This document shows, piece after piece, positions 1-9,590 of a stretch of DNA of 64,000 nt. The notes beneath the pieces are model-generated. The model was not told the origin of the DNA. It saw only the letters and a program-made list of their open reading frames with translations, and searched no databases. The position numbers and the translations under genes are program-made. The first letter of the stretch is position 1. Each line of letters begins with the position of its first letter. Origin of the DNA: Inquilinus sp052113205 (GTDB taxonomy: Bacteria; Pseudomonadota; Alphaproteobacteria; DSM-16000; Inquilinaceae). The stretch spans positions 62,001 through 126,000 of the forward strand of contig NZ_JBFRCU010000002.1 of NCBI RefSeq assembly GCF_052113205.1, written 5' to 3'.

Positions 1-652
1 CCTCACGCTTGGCGGCGCCGGGCACCACGCAGACGAGGCGATCGGCGCGCAGCAGCCGCGGCAGCGTCAGGGTGATGGCGTGGGTCGGCACCGAATCGAG
101 CGTGGGGAAGCAGCCATCATCGACCTGCTGCTGGCGGCAGACCGCGTCGAGCTCCACCACCTTCACATCCAGCGGGTCGGTCAGGTCGGCCACCGGCGGG
201 TCGTTGAAGGCGAGATGGCCGTTGACCCCGATGCCGAGGCAGACGATGTCGATCGGGGCCCGCGCCAGGGCGCGGGCGTAGTCCGCGGCGGCCGCGGCCG
301 GGTCCTTGCCCGGGTCGATCAGATGGACGGCGCCGAAGGGCAGCCGGTCGAACAGATGGCGCCACAGCCACAGGGCGAAGCGCGCCGGCGCGTCCGGCGC
401 CAGGCCGATATACTCGTCCATGTGGAAGGCGGTGACGCGGCCCCAGTCGATGCCGGGCTCCGCCACCAAAGCATCGAGCATCTCGGCCTGGCTCGGCGCC
501 GCGGCGAAGATCATGCGGGCGGAGCCGCCGTCGCCCAGGCGGCGCCGCAGCTTCGCCGCCACGACGGAAGCGGCGGCCCGGCCCATCGCGGCACGGCTGG
601 GATGGACCTGGACATCGATCCCGCCGATGGGGGCGGATGCGGGCAGGGTCAT
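1..652 (-). CDS. Glucosamine-6-phosphate isomerase/deaminase-like protein (NagB/6-phosphogluconolactonase fold), 3' end off window
   Basis: Only the first 217 codons lie in the window; the gene continues past base 1. The start is the ATG at 652, which shares ATGA with the stop of the upstream epimerase gene, so the two are probably translationally coupled. The NagB hallmarks are visible: MDEYIGL around residues 78-84, where the Asp/Glu pair contributes to catalysis, and GIGVNGHLAFNDP, which holds the catalytic His. The family converts glucosamine-6-phosphate to fructose-6-phosphate plus ammonia, although some members act on other amino-sugar phosphates. With an N-acylglucosamine epimerase-like gene and a symporter upstream, a role in amino-sugar (ManNAc/GlcNAc-type) catabolism is the best inference. 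The exact substrate cannot be read from this fragment. Confidence 0.8.
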   Translation of the reverse strand, partial: MTLPASAPIGGIDVQVHPSRAAMGRAAASVVAAKLRRRLGDGGSARMIFAAAPSQAEMLDALVAEPGIDWGRVTAFHMDEYIGLAPDAPARFALWLWRHLFDRLPFGAVHLIDPGKDPAAAAADYARALARAPIDIVCLGIGVNGHLAFNDPPVADLTDPLDVKVVELDAVCRQQQVDDGCFPTLDSVPTHAITLTLPRLLRADRLVCVVPGAAKRE

Positions 653-1947
653 TCAGAACTCCGTTGGGCCGGCGGAGACACCTCCGCCAGCCTTTCGATC
701 NTCAGCAGCAGGGCCCGGGCGATATGGAACGGGTCCTTGACCGGCAGCGCCACCGTCTTGGCAAGCGGCGCCCCGGCGCGGTCGCGGATCTGCACCCATT
801 CGCCGCCCGGGCCGGCGGGGAAGATTCGGTAAGTGTAAGCCGCCAGCCGGTCGTGCCAGGCGGCGAGATCCTGCCGCCCGGTCTCGAGATGCAGCCGCGC
901 CAGCGTGTACAGCGCCTCGGCATGCGGCCACCACAGCTTGGTGTCCCAGGTGTCGACGACGAGGTCCTCGTAGCGGTCGCCTGTCCGCCGCCCACGCGGC
1001 GCGCCGCCATCGCGGTCGGCATAGCGGAACAGCCCGCCCTGGTTCTCGTCCCAGCCCAGCGCCGCGGCGCGGATGGCGATGTCGGCGAGGGCCCCGGCGT
1101 CGAGCAGAGGGGAGTCCGCCGCGATGCCTAGGCGCTGCAGGGACTGCCCGGCCTGCAGCAGGAACCAGCAAGCCTCCAGCACATGGCCCGGGGTGCGGTG
1201 GCGGGCCAGCAGCGTGTCGGCGTCGTCCGCCGCGGCTGGCGCCATCTCGGCGATGTCGTTGCCGGACACGAAGTCCGTCTCGATCTCGCGCACCGCGGCC
1301 AGCACCGTCTCGGCCGCGGCTGCCGAGCCGGTCGCGTCCACCACCTCGGCCCCGACGCCGACCAGGATCATCGGCAGCGAGAAGCCGCGGAAGCCGGCCC
1401 GGATCGGATAGGGCTCGGTCCGCGCGGTGCCGGCAGCGATGCGGCCGGCGGCGTTGGCCAGCAGCCGCTCCGCCAGCCCGGCCCATTCCCCCTCCCCGCT
1501 CTCCGCCGCCAGCGCGGCGAAGCCGAGGGCGGTGAACAGGTCGGCGAAGACGCTGGTGTGCAGATCCTGCCCCGGCGCCGGCGGTCTCGGCGTGCCGTCC
1601 CGCGCCAGGAGATAGGCGGTGCTGCCGTCCGGCAGCAGCGCGTGGTCGCGCAGCAGGACCGCAGTGCGGCGGGCCCGGTCGAGGCAGGCCGTCCGATCGA
1701 TGTCGACCAGGCCGAGCCGCCCGGCGCGGGCCAGCCGGGCCATCAGCCAGACCCACCGCCCCTGCGACCAGGTGTATTTGTCGCGCGACAGCATCCGGCC
1801 GCCATCGTTCGACCAGCAGGTGAACACCCCGCCATGGCGGTCGTCCGGGGCGTTGGCCAGCCACCAGGCCAGGACGTCGTCGACCAGGTGGCGGGCGGTG
1901 GCACGGCGCAGCGCCGCCGGGTCGGTGATCGAGACCGCCTCAGGCAC
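649..1947 (-). CDS. N-acylglucosamine 2-epimerase (AGE) family protein
   Basis: The 432-aa product has the length and motifs of the AGE (alpha/alpha)6-barrel family. RTPGHVLE in the middle carries the family His, and WWPHAEAL towards the C-terminus carries the second catalytic His region. Family members interconvert GlcNAc and ManNAc, or epimerise and isomerise other free sugars (for example cellobiose, mannose or sulfoquinovose), so the substrate is not fixed by sequence alone. The ATG at 1947 lies inside the 3' end of the symporter gene (8-bp overlap), and the stop overlaps the NagB-like start. The three genes therefore form one tight operon read leftwards. Base 701 is ambiguous and makes one residue near the C-terminus unknown. 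Confidence 0.85.
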   Translation of the reverse strand: MPEAVSITDPAALRRATARHLVDDVLAWWLANAPDDRHGGVFTCWSNDGGRMLSRDKYTWSQGRWVWLMARLARAGRLGLVDIDRTACLDRARRTAVLLRDHALLPDGSTAYLLARDGTPRPPAPGQDLHTSVFADLFTALGFAALAAESGEGEWAGLAERLLANAAGRIAAGTARTEPYPIRAGFRGFSLPMILVGVGAEVVDATGSAAAAETVLAAVREIETDFVSGNDIAEMAPAAADDADTLLARHRTPGHVLEACWFLLQAGQSLQRLGIAADSPLLDAGALADIAIRAAALGWDENQGGLFRYADRDGGAPRGRRTGDRYEDLVVDTWDTKLWWPHAEALYTLARLHLETGRQDLAAWHDRLAAYTYRIFPAGPGGEWVQIRDRAGAPLAKTVALPVKDPFHIARALLLXIERLAEVSPPAQRSSE

Positions 1948-3481
1948 GGCTGGCGCTCGTGCCGCGGACCGGGATGCCGGCCACCGCCGTCTCGTCGCTC
2001 TCCAGCGCGTCGATCAGCGCGTCGGCCTCGGCGTTCCGCCACGGCGCCACCAGGCCGATCCCGATGAACACGGCCAGCGAGCACAGCACCGGCCCGGCCA
2101 CGGTGATCGAGGTGGTCCAGTCCGGGTTCAGCGCTTTGATCTGGTCGACGAAGACGTATTTCACCAGGACGAAGACGACGAGGCCGGTGGCCCAGGACAC
2201 CAGCGCCGCGGTCGGGCCGCAGCGCCGGAAGGCCGGCAGCATGCCCAGCAGCATCGGGATCGCGATCGGCCCGACCAGCGCGCCGAACCACAGGATGATC
2301 AGCCCCAGCACGCCGCCGAAGCTGTCGGCCGTCAGCGCGATGCCCATCGACAGGGCGATGAACAGACAGGTGCTGAGCCGGCCGACGAACAACTCGGTCC
2401 GGCCGGACATCTGCCGCGCCCCCTTCCAGACCACCGGCAGGATGTCGCGGGTGACGACGGACGAGACGGCGTTGGCGTCGGAGGAGGTCATGGCCATGGT
2501 GTGCGCGAACATCCCCGCCAGCACCAGCCCGACCAGGCCGGTCGGCAGCAGGCTCTGGGTCAGCAGCGCATAGGATTGCTGCGGCTGGTCCAGGTTCGGC
2601 AGCAGGATCGGCGCCGCCCACATCGGGAAGAACAGGATCAGCGGCCACACCAGGTACAGCGCGGCGGACAAGAGCGCCGCCTTGCGCGCGTCACCGCCCG
2701 TCGGCGCGGCGATGAAGCGCTGCGCCAGGTTCCAGGTGCCGCCATTGTAGGACAGGGTGTTGATCAGTAGGTACACCAGCACGAAGACGATGGTGTACTG
2801 GCCGTTGAAGGGCTGGGAATGGCCGGGCGGCAGCTGGTCCCAGATGGTCCACAGGGCCGAGACGCCGCCCAGCTTGGCCAGCACCGCGACGAACATCACC
2901 GCCCCGGCCAGCAGCTGGATGATGAACTGGCTGAAATCGGTCAGCGCATCGGCCCACAGCCCGCCGATGGTGGAGTAGATCAGGGTGACGCCGCCGGTCA
3001 GCAGCACGCCCCAGACCAGCGGCACATCGGCGAAGACCTTCAGCAGCAGGGCCGTGGCGGTCCATTTCGCGCCGACGTCGAAGATCTTCAGCGCGCCGCC
3101 GCTCCAGGCCAGCACCTGCTGGGTCGGGACGTTGTAGCGGGTCGACAGGTATTCCAGCGGCGAGATGATGGCCAGTCGCTGCCGCAGCCGCGACCAGCGC
3201 GGCGCGAACAGCACCGACCCGACCACCATGGCGAAGGCGATGCCGATCGCCCACCAGACATAGAGGGTGAAGCCCGCCGTATAGGCGATCGCGGCATAGC
3301 CGACGAAGACCGCGGCGCTGTAGCCGGACATGTGGTGCGACACGCCGGACAGCCACCAGGGCATCCGGCCGCCGGCGGTGAAGAAGTCGGCCGCCGTCTT
3401 GATCTGGCTGCGGGCCCAGACGCCGATGCCGATCATCAGCAGGAAGTACGCCCACAGCACCACCCAGTCGAACGTCCCCAT
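1940..3481 (-). CDS. Sodium:solute symporter (SSS family)
   Basis: The 513-aa protein has about 13 hydrophobic segments and an N-terminus typical of the SSS (SLC5-like) family, with an early helix and the SHHMSGYSAAVFVG stretch after the first loop. It should be an inner-membrane Na+-coupled importer for a sugar or sugar acid. I chose the ATG at 3481 because a purine-rich GGGGGAC ribosome-binding site sits just upstream; the open frame continues further upstream but through the operator region. It leads an operon with the AGE epimerase and the NagB-like gene. That context suggests it imports the amino sugar or related compound these enzymes degrade. Two palindromic LacI-type operators lie 58-92 bp upstream. 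Confidence 0.88.
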   Translation of the reverse strand: MGTFDWVVLWAYFLLMIGIGVWARSQIKTAADFFTAGGRMPWWLSGVSHHMSGYSAAVFVGYAAIAYTAGFTLYVWWAIGIAFAMVVGSVLFAPRWSRLRQRLAIISPLEYLSTRYNVPTQQVLAWSGGALKIFDVGAKWTATALLLKVFADVPLVWGVLLTGGVTLIYSTIGGLWADALTDFSQFIIQLLAGAVMFVAVLAKLGGVSALWTIWDQLPPGHSQPFNGQYTIVFVLVYLLINTLSYNGGTWNLAQRFIAAPTGGDARKAALLSAALYLVWPLILFFPMWAAPILLPNLDQPQQSYALLTQSLLPTGLVGLVLAGMFAHTMAMTSSDANAVSSVVTRDILPVVWKGARQMSGRTELFVGRLSTCLFIALSMGIALTADSFGGVLGLIILWFGALVGPIAIPMLLGMLPAFRRCGPTAALVSWATGLVVFVLVKYVFVDQIKALNPDWTTSITVAGPVLCSLAVFIGIGLVAPWRNAEADALIDALESDETAVAGIPVRGTSASRA

Positions 3482-3538
3482 GAAGTCCCCCTTGCTGCCG
3501 GCCCGATCGTTGCGGGCCATCCGGGGCAAAGGGTGTTG

Positions 3539-3573
3539 TGCAACCGGTTGCATGTCAAGTCGCAACCGGTTGC
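3539..3573. promoter_or_regulatory. Tandem LacI-family operators between symporter operon and its regulator
   Basis: Two near-identical palindromes are visible: TGCAACCGGTTGCA at 3539-3552 (perfect, 14 bp) and GCAACCGGTTGC at 3562-3573 (perfect, 12 bp). Their centres are 22 bp apart, about two helical turns, so two dimers could bind the same DNA face. The central CG and GCAACCGGTTGC core match the classical LacI/GalR operator style. They lie in the divergent region between the symporter operon and the lacI-type gene, so control of both is likely. Confidence 0.8.
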
Positions 3574-3654
3574 ACGCCCGATTTTGGAAGCGATGTACCA
3601 TTTTGTTCTGCCGCTGCGCCGCGCTAAGACTGTGGCAACGAACCAGTGGACCCG

Positions 3655-4662
3655 ATGGACCAGCCGCCGAAATCCATCCCGACGATCGAGCAGGTGGCCC
3701 GCGCCGCGGGCGTGGCGCGGTCGACCGTGTCGCGCGCCTTCAGCCGGCCGGGGATGTTGAGCCCGGCGACCGTGGCCCATGTCATGGCCGTGGCCGTGCG
3801 GCTGGGCTATGCCCCGAACCAGGTGGCCCGGGCGCTGTCGACCGGCCGCTACGGCAACATCGCGCTGATCGTGCCGGATGTCGCCAACCCCTTCTTCCCG
3901 CCGTTGATCCGCGCCGCCGAGGCGCGGGCGGACGCCGCCGGCCTGTGCGTCTTCCTCGGCGATTCGGACGAGGACCCGGCGCGGGAGGAGCGGCTGACCG
4001 GCAAGATGGCGGCGCAGGTCGACGGCTTCGTCCTGGCCTCGTCGCGGCTGGCGGAGGATGCCGTCCGGGCGCTGCGCGGCCGCCGGCCGGTGGTGCTGGT
4101 CAACCGCGACATCGACGGGCTGGACCGGGTGCTGATCGACAGCGCCCCCGGCACCGCGGCGGCGGTCCGCCACCTGCAGGCGCTGGGGCACCGGCGCATC
4201 GCCTATATCGGCGGCCCGCCCTCCTCCTGGTCCAACCAGCAGCGGCGGATGGCGGTGCTGCGAACGGCGGAGGAGCTGGGCGTCGAGGCCGTCGAGGTCG
4301 CCGCCGAGCGGCCGTCCTATGAGGGCGGGATGGCGGCGGCCTCGGCCGTGTTGTCCGCCCGGACCACCGCGGCGATCGCCTTCGACGACCTGGTGGCGCA
4401 GGGCCTGCTGGCCGGCCTCGCCGGGCTGGGGATCGAGGTGCCGGCCGCCTTCAGCGTGATCGGCTGCGACGACGTGCTCGGCGCCCGCACCTACCCGCCG
4501 CTGACCACCATCTCCTCCCGCTCGAACGACGCCGGCCGGGCGGCGATCGAGATGCTGCTGGCGCAGATCGAGTCCGGCTCATCCTCCGGCACGGCGCAGC
4601 GGCTGGCGACGGAGCTGATCATCCGGGCGACCACGGCCGAGCCGCCCGGCCACCGCGCGTGA
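3655..4662 (+). CDS. LacI-family transcriptional regulator of the amino-sugar operon
   Basis: The protein has an N-terminal helix-turn-helix (TIEQVARAAGVARSTVSRAFS) followed by a LacI hinge region and a periplasmic-binding-protein-like effector domain (NIALIVPDVANPFF onward). The total of about 335 aa is standard for the family. The start is uncertain: an ATG at 3655 and an in-frame GTG at 3646 are both possible and neither has a strong ribosome-binding site; I used the ATG. It is divergent from the symporter-epimerase-isomerase operon and next to the two GCAACCGGTTGC palindromes. It is therefore very likely the local repressor, with an imported sugar or its phosphate as inducer. Its classical STVSR recognition helix differs from those of the other three LacI proteins in this window. 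Confidence 0.87.
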   Translation: MDQPPKSIPTIEQVARAAGVARSTVSRAFSRPGMLSPATVAHVMAVAVRLGYAPNQVARALSTGRYGNIALIVPDVANPFFPPLIRAAEARADAAGLCVFLGDSDEDPAREERLTGKMAAQVDGFVLASSRLAEDAVRALRGRRPVVLVNRDIDGLDRVLIDSAPGTAAAVRHLQALGHRRIAYIGGPPSSWSNQQRRMAVLRTAEELGVEAVEVAAERPSYEGGMAAASAVLSARTTAAIAFDDLVAQGLLAGLAGLGIEVPAAFSVIGCDDVLGARTYPPLTTISSRSNDAGRAAIEMLLAQIESGSSSGTAQRLATELIIRATTAEPPGHRA

Positions 4663-4749
4663 TGAAATCAGATCAAGGCTCGCCTAGGGGTCTTTTCCGG
4701 CGCCTCGCTACCCTGGTGCCTCGGAAAGACCACCGCCCAGGCAAGCACG

Positions 4750-5784
4750 ATGGACGACGCGCCCTACGGCACCCGCGACAAGCGCGGGGATTGGAAGCCG
4801 CTCGAGCGGATCGAGTATCCGCCGGTCTTCGTCTGGCCGGCCCGGCCGCTGAAGGTCCTGAGATGGCTGTTCGGCTATCCCGGCTTCATCCTGCCCTGGA
4901 ATCTGCTCTACGCCGCCGCAGCCGCTGTTCTGTGGTTCGCGCTGACACCGCCGCTGGAGACGATGCGGGAATTCTCAGCCGGCTGGATCCTCACTCTCCT
5001 GGCCCGCAACGCCGTGATCACGCTGCTGTTCTTCGGCGCCTTCCATCTGCGGCTGTATGTGCGGAAGCGGCAGGGCACCGCGTTCAAGTTCAACGGCAAA
5101 TGGCCGGCCACCGACAACCCGGCCTTCCTGTTCCGCACCCAGACCGTCGACAACATGGTCTGGACCCTCGCCAGCGCCGTGCCGTTCTGGACCGCCTATG
5201 AGGTGCTGACGCTCTGGGCCTTCGCCAACGGCTACGTGCCCTTCATCAGCTTCGAAGAACATCCCGTCTATTTCGTCGCCCTGATGCTGCTGGTGCCGGT
5301 GTGGCGGGACCTGCACTTCTACCTCGTGCACCGGCTGCTGCACTGGCCGCCGCTGTACCACGCCGTGCACAAGCTGCATCACAACAACGTCAATCCGGGC
5401 CCGTGGTCGGGGCTGGCGATGCACCCGGTCGAGCACCTGCTGTACTTCTCCTGCGTGCTGATCCACTGGATCGTGCCGTCACACCCGCTGCACGCGATCT
5501 TCAACCTGGTGCATGCCGGGCTGGCGCCCGCCCCCGGCCATGTCGGCTTCGACAAGCTGGTGGTCGGCCGCGACCGGGCGATCGACACCCATTCCTACGA
5601 TCACTACCTCCACCACAAGTATTTCGAATGCAACTACGCCGACGGCGTGGTCCCGCTCGACAAATGGTTCGGCACCTTCCATGACGGCTCGAAGGAGGCC
5701 CAGGCGGCGATGGACCGGCGCTTTCTGGAACGGGCGCGGAAACAGGCCGAGAAGCAGGCCCGGCGCGAGGCCAAGAGCGGTTAA
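4750..5784 (+). CDS. Sterol desaturase / fatty acid hydroxylase superfamily protein
   Basis: The 344-aa membrane protein carries the eight-histidine di-iron signature of the fatty acid hydroxylase superfamily: HFYLVH (about 189-194), HKLHH (about 207-211) and HSYDHYLHH near residue 285. Several hydrophobic segments surround these. Such enzymes use a di-iron centre, O2 and an electron donor to hydroxylate or desaturate lipids and other hydrophobic compounds. The substrate is unknown. It follows the LacI gene by about 90 bp and converges on the sugar importer operon, its TAA overlapping the opposite stop within TTAA. The nearby MocE-like Rieske ferredoxin could be its electron donor, but this is inference from position only. 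The C-terminus is a short Lys/Arg-rich tail. Confidence 0.83.
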   Translation: MDDAPYGTRDKRGDWKPLERIEYPPVFVWPARPLKVLRWLFGYPGFILPWNLLYAAAAAVLWFALTPPLETMREFSAGWILTLLARNAVITLLFFGAFHLRLYVRKRQGTAFKFNGKWPATDNPAFLFRTQTVDNMVWTLASAVPFWTAYEVLTLWAFANGYVPFISFEEHPVYFVALMLLVPVWRDLHFYLVHRLLHWPPLYHAVHKLHHNNVNPGPWSGLAMHPVEHLLYFSCVLIHWIVPSHPLHAIFNLVHAGLAPAPGHVGFDKLVVGRDRAIDTHSYDHYLHHKYFECNYADGVVPLDKWFGTFHDGSKEAQAAMDRRFLERARKQAEKQARREAKSG

Positions 5785-6089
5785 GGGTTGGTGTCGATAA
5801 CGGCCGGAAGCGCGGCACCCCCGGCCTTTTTGCGGGCCGGCGCGCCCGGACGGGGGCGGTCGAACAGCCCCCAGATCCGTTCGCGGGCAAAGCGCCGGCG
5901 CCAGCGGCCGACGCAATGCTCCTCGAGTTGCAGCCGGCCGGAGATCGCGCGGTTGCTCAGCCCCTCTGCCGCCAGCAGCACGATGCCGGCGCGCAGCGCC
6001 ATCGCCTGCCGCCCGAGGCTGTGGCCGGCGATCCGGTCGAGGGCGGCGCGCTCGGCCCCGGACAGGATGATCGGCTCGGCCCGTGCCAT
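5781..6089 (-). CDS. Small helix-turn-helix protein resembling the N-terminal domain of IS630-type transposases
   Basis: The 102-aa product has the pattern LSGAERAALDR...RAGIVLLAAEGLSNRAISGRL...WRRRFARERIWGLFDRPRPGAP, which is the DNA-binding N-terminus of IS630/Tc1-like transposases. The catalytic DDE part is absent: the frame ends about 15 residues after the RPRPG hinge. I chose the ATG at 6089, which has TGAGGG just upstream and follows the ATPase stop at 6095; a GTG at 6098 would overlap that stop. It sits as the last gene of the importer operon. It could be a transposase remnant or a domesticated DNA-binding regulator. Intact reading and tight coupling favour expression, but the function is not established. 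Confidence 0.55.
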   Translation of the reverse strand: MARAEPIILSGAERAALDRIAGHSLGRQAMALRAGIVLLAAEGLSNRAISGRLQLEEHCVGRWRRRFARERIWGLFDRPRPGAPARKKAGGAALPAVIDTNP

Positions 6090-6094
6090 GGCCC

Positions 6095-6874
<780 letters not shown>

Positions 6875-6875
6875 C

Positions 6876-8003
6876 TCAGCGCTCCCCGGTGATCAGGCGG
6901 CGGATGTAGGTGTTGAGGACCACGGCGACGAGCAGGATCACGCCCAGGAACACCCGGAACAGCGAGCTCTCGACCCCGGCGAAGAACAGCCCCTGCTGCA
7001 CCACGCCGAAGATGACGGCGCCGAGCGCGGCGCCGACCACCGTGCCGTAGCCGCCGGTCAGCAGCGTGCCACCGATGACCACGGCGATCACCGCCTCGAA
7101 CTCCTTGAACAGGCCGCGGTCGGCGGCGGCCGAGCCGAATTCGAGCACCTGGCAGGCGGCCAGCACCGTGGCGCAGAAGGCCGACAGCATGAACATCAGG
7201 ATCTTCACCCGGTTGACCGGGACGCCGACATTGCGCGCGGCGCCGGCATCGCCGCCGGCGGCGAAGATCCAGTTGCCGAAGGCGGTGCGGGTCAGCAGCA
7301 GATGGGCCAGGACCACCAGCAGCACCGCCCAGACCATCAGCATCGGGATGCCGTCGACCACCGGCAAGCCGGCCTTGGCCCCGGCCTTGAAGGTGCCGAC
7401 CATGCCGCGCTCGGCCAGCCAGGCGAACAGCCCGCCCAGCACCTTGCCGCCGAACACCGGCGCCAGCCAGTCGCCCTGGGCGGCGGACTTGACCCCGCCG
7501 ATGATGGTCGACCCGTTGATCGTGATCGGCGCGTAGATGGTCAGGCCGCGCAGGATGAACAGCGACGCCAGGGTGACGATGAAGGACGGCAGCCCGGTGC
7601 GGATCACCAGGTAACCGTTGAGCGCGCCGATCGCCAGCGCCGCGGCGAAGGCCGCGACGATCGCCAGCCACAGCGGGCAGCCGAACTGGGTCGACAACAG
7701 CGCGATGACGATCCCGGCGAAGCCGATCATCGAGCCGAGCGACAGGTCGAACTCGCCCGCGATCATCAACAGGCAGGCGCCGACGGCGATGATCGCGAAC
7801 TGCGCCGCCACCGTGCCCCAGTTCATCACGCCTTCCAGCGAGAACATGCCGGAATCCGGGGCGACGAACAGGAACAGCAGGAAGACCGCGACGGTGCCGC
7901 AGATCGACCCCAGCTCCGGCCGGATCATGGTCTGGCGCAGCGCCGAGATCTTGCGCACGCGGTCGTCATCGGCGAGCGGGACGGCGCTCTTGGTCACGGT
8001 CAT
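6876..8003 (-). CDS. Sugar/cyclitol ABC transporter permease (FrcC-like, CUT2)
   Basis: The 375-aa polytopic protein has about ten hydrophobic helices and the CUT2 permease pattern, with ITG/AGEFDLSLGSM in the first half and AARNVGVPVNRVKILMF in the cytoplasmic loop. The ATG at 8003 was chosen because GGGAGGAGAC lies immediately upstream; an earlier in-frame ATG gives a ten-residue extension without homology. It forms the membrane channel for the ATPase encoded downstream. The Rieske ferredoxin gene lies about 100 bp upstream in the same direction, which implies that import and an oxidative step are coordinated. Confidence 0.88.
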   Translation of the reverse strand: MTVTKSAVPLADDDRVRKISALRQTMIRPELGSICGTVAVFLLFLFVAPDSGMFSLEGVMNWGTVAAQFAIIAVGACLLMIAGEFDLSLGSMIGFAGIVIALLSTQFGCPLWLAIVAAFAAALAIGALNGYLVIRTGLPSFIVTLASLFILRGLTIYAPITINGSTIIGGVKSAAQGDWLAPVFGGKVLGGLFAWLAERGMVGTFKAGAKAGLPVVDGIPMLMVWAVLLVVLAHLLLTRTAFGNWIFAAGGDAGAARNVGVPVNRVKILMFMLSAFCATVLAACQVLEFGSAAADRGLFKEFEAVIAVVIGGTLLTGGYGTVVGAALGAVIFGVVQQGLFFAGVESSLFRVFLGVILLVAVVLNTYIRRLITGER

Positions 8004-8104
8004 GTCTCCTCCCTGTCCTTCTCTGCCGGTCACACCGCAGCAGTGCTTTCAGCTTGAATGGGTGACCGGGCCGCCCGTCTCGCACAGGACGAAGGCGGCC
8101 ACAG

Positions 8105-8419
8105 TCAGGCCACCTGGATCAGGATGCGGCCGGCCTCGACCCTGACCGGATAGGTCCGCAGGTTGACGCAGACCGGCGCGCCCCGCGCCTCGCCGGTCCT
8201 GTAGCTGAAGCGGCCGTTGTGCTTCGGGCATTCGATGATGTCGTCCATCACCAGCCCGTCGGCGAGATGGACCTTCTCATGCGTGCACAGCCCGTCGGTG
8301 GCGAAATACTCGTCCTCGGGGCTGCGGTAGATGGCATAGGTCCGGCCGCCATGATCGAAGCGGATCACGTCTTCCGGGTCGACGTCTTCGGCGGCGCACG
8401 CCTCGAGCCACTGGTCCAT
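8105..8419 (-). CDS. MocE-like Rieske [2Fe-2S] ferredoxin (copy 1)
   Basis: The 104-aa protein is a stand-alone Rieske ferredoxin with cluster ligands in CTHEKVHLADG and ECPKHNGRF (C-x-H ... C-x-x-H). It is about 70% identical by eye to the second copy at 36231-36545, which lies between mocD and mocF homologues. MocE family proteins pass electrons from a ferredoxin reductase to an oxygenase, classically in rhizopine demethylation. I chose the ATG at 8419 (GAGAGGAAACG upstream); it aligns exactly with the second copy. Here it leads an ABC importer operon without its own mocD or mocF. The oxygenase partner may be the di-iron protein at 4750-5784 or MocD elsewhere in the window. Confidence 0.85.
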   Translation of the reverse strand: MDQWLEACAAEDVDPEDVIRFDHGGRTYAIYRSPEDEYFATDGLCTHEKVHLADGLVMDDIIECPKHNGRFSYRTGEARGAPVCVNLRTYPVRVEAGRILIQVA

Positions 8420-8512
8420 TCGCGTTTCCTCTCGCGGCGCGCGGCACACCGGCCAGCGCGTCCTTTGTCGGAGGACGATAGCGACCGGCCCCCTTCACAA
8501 ACCATCTCCGGT

Positions 8513-8530
8513 CTGATCAAATTTGATCAG
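8513..8530. promoter_or_regulatory. LacI-type operator (perfect 18-bp palindrome)
   Basis: CTGATCAAATTTGATCAG is a perfect palindrome in the divergent region between the MocE-like gene (start 8419) and the LacI regulator (start 8544). It ends 13 bp before the regulator start codon, so autorepression is likely. A 14/16 match (TGATCAGATTTCATCA) lies upstream of the binding-protein gene at 10767-10782. Confidence 0.78.
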
Positions 8531-8543
8531 GGAGGCGGGACCA

Positions 8544-9548
8544 ATGAAGTCAGCGAGACTGGCCGATATCGCGCGCGAGGCGCAGCTGGGGACCGCGACG
8601 GTCGAGCGGGTGCTGAATGCGCGCGGCAATGTCCGGCCCGAGACGGTCGAGAAGGTGCTGCTGGCCGCCCGCAAGCTCGGCTACGACCGAAGGCTGCCGG
8701 AGCGCTATCGCGGCACCATCCGCATCGAGGTGATCATGGTGCGCCCGGACACGCCGTTCTTCGCCCGGCTGAACCAGGCTTTCGCGCGGATCGCCGCGAC
8801 GCTCGACACCAGCATCCTGCTGCACCGCACCTTCCTCGACGAGGCCGATCCCCTCGCGGTGGCCCGGCACATCGCCAACCCGGGCTTCCGCCGGTCGGGC
8901 CTGATCATCTGCGCCCCCGACCACCCCGAGGTACGGGCGAGGCTGGGCGAGGCCAAGGCGGCCGGGGTGGCGGTGCTGCCGATCGTCTCGCGCATCGGCG
9001 ACGACCCGTTCATCGGCATCGACAACTACGCCGCCGGGCGGACCGCCGCCTTCTACCTGGCGAGCATGCTGAAGCCGCGCTCCGGCACGCTGGTGGCGCT
9101 GTGCCACAGCGGCGTCTACCAGGTGCACAAGGAGCGGGTCCGCGGCTTCTCCGACTACCTGGCCGAGCACCCCGACCCGGCGCAGGCCTTCGCGCTGGTG
9201 ATGTTCGGCCTGGACGACCGGCTGCACTCGTCCGCCGTGTTCGAGGAGGCGCTGCGGGCGCATCCCGACATCATCGGCCTGTACAATGCCGGCGGGGCCA
9301 ATGCGGGGATCGCCTCGGTGCTGGAGCGGCAGAAGCGCGGCCGGTCGATCATGTGGATCGGCCATGAGCTGACCGAGAATTCGCGCCGCTGGCTGCAATC
9401 CGGGCTGATGGACATCGTGCTGGACCAGGCCCCCGAGGTGCAGGCGCGGCGCGCGCTGGACACCGTGCTGCACCGGATCGGCTTCCTCGAGGTCGAGGTC
9501 AGCGCCGACCCGGTGCGCTTCTTCACCATCAGCGCCGAGAACCTGTGA
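8544..9548 (+). CDS. LacI-family transcriptional regulator (importer/MocE locus)
   Basis: The product of about 334 aa has an N-terminal HTH (ARLADIAREAQLGTATVERVLN) and a sugar-binding-fold effector domain. The ATG at 8544 follows GGGAGGCGGG; an upstream in-frame ATG adds only seven residues. The recognition helix reads TVERV instead of the classical TVSRV, a feature shared with the regulators at 31268 and 33946 (TVDRV). All three also share the LGLYN-AGG-N-GIA and IGHELTENSRR-type stretch in the effector domain. It is flanked by the palindrome CTGATCAAATTTGATCAG. Probable targets are its own gene, the MocE-permease-ATPase operon and the binding-protein gene on its right. The inducer is probably the imported sugar or cyclitol. 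Confidence 0.86.
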   Translation: MKSARLADIAREAQLGTATVERVLNARGNVRPETVEKVLLAARKLGYDRRLPERYRGTIRIEVIMVRPDTPFFARLNQAFARIAATLDTSILLHRTFLDEADPLAVARHIANPGFRRSGLIICAPDHPEVRARLGEAKAAGVAVLPIVSRIGDDPFIGIDNYAAGRTAAFYLASMLKPRSGTLVALCHSGVYQVHKERVRGFSDYLAEHPDPAQAFALVMFGLDDRLHSSAVFEEALRAHPDIIGLYNAGGANAGIASVLERQKRGRSIMWIGHELTENSRRWLQSGLMDIVLDQAPEVQARRALDTVLHRIGFLEVEVSADPVRFFTISAENL

Positions 9549-9590
9549 CGGCCACATGCGCCGTGGCCCCCGTCCCGCCTCGCATCCTCA

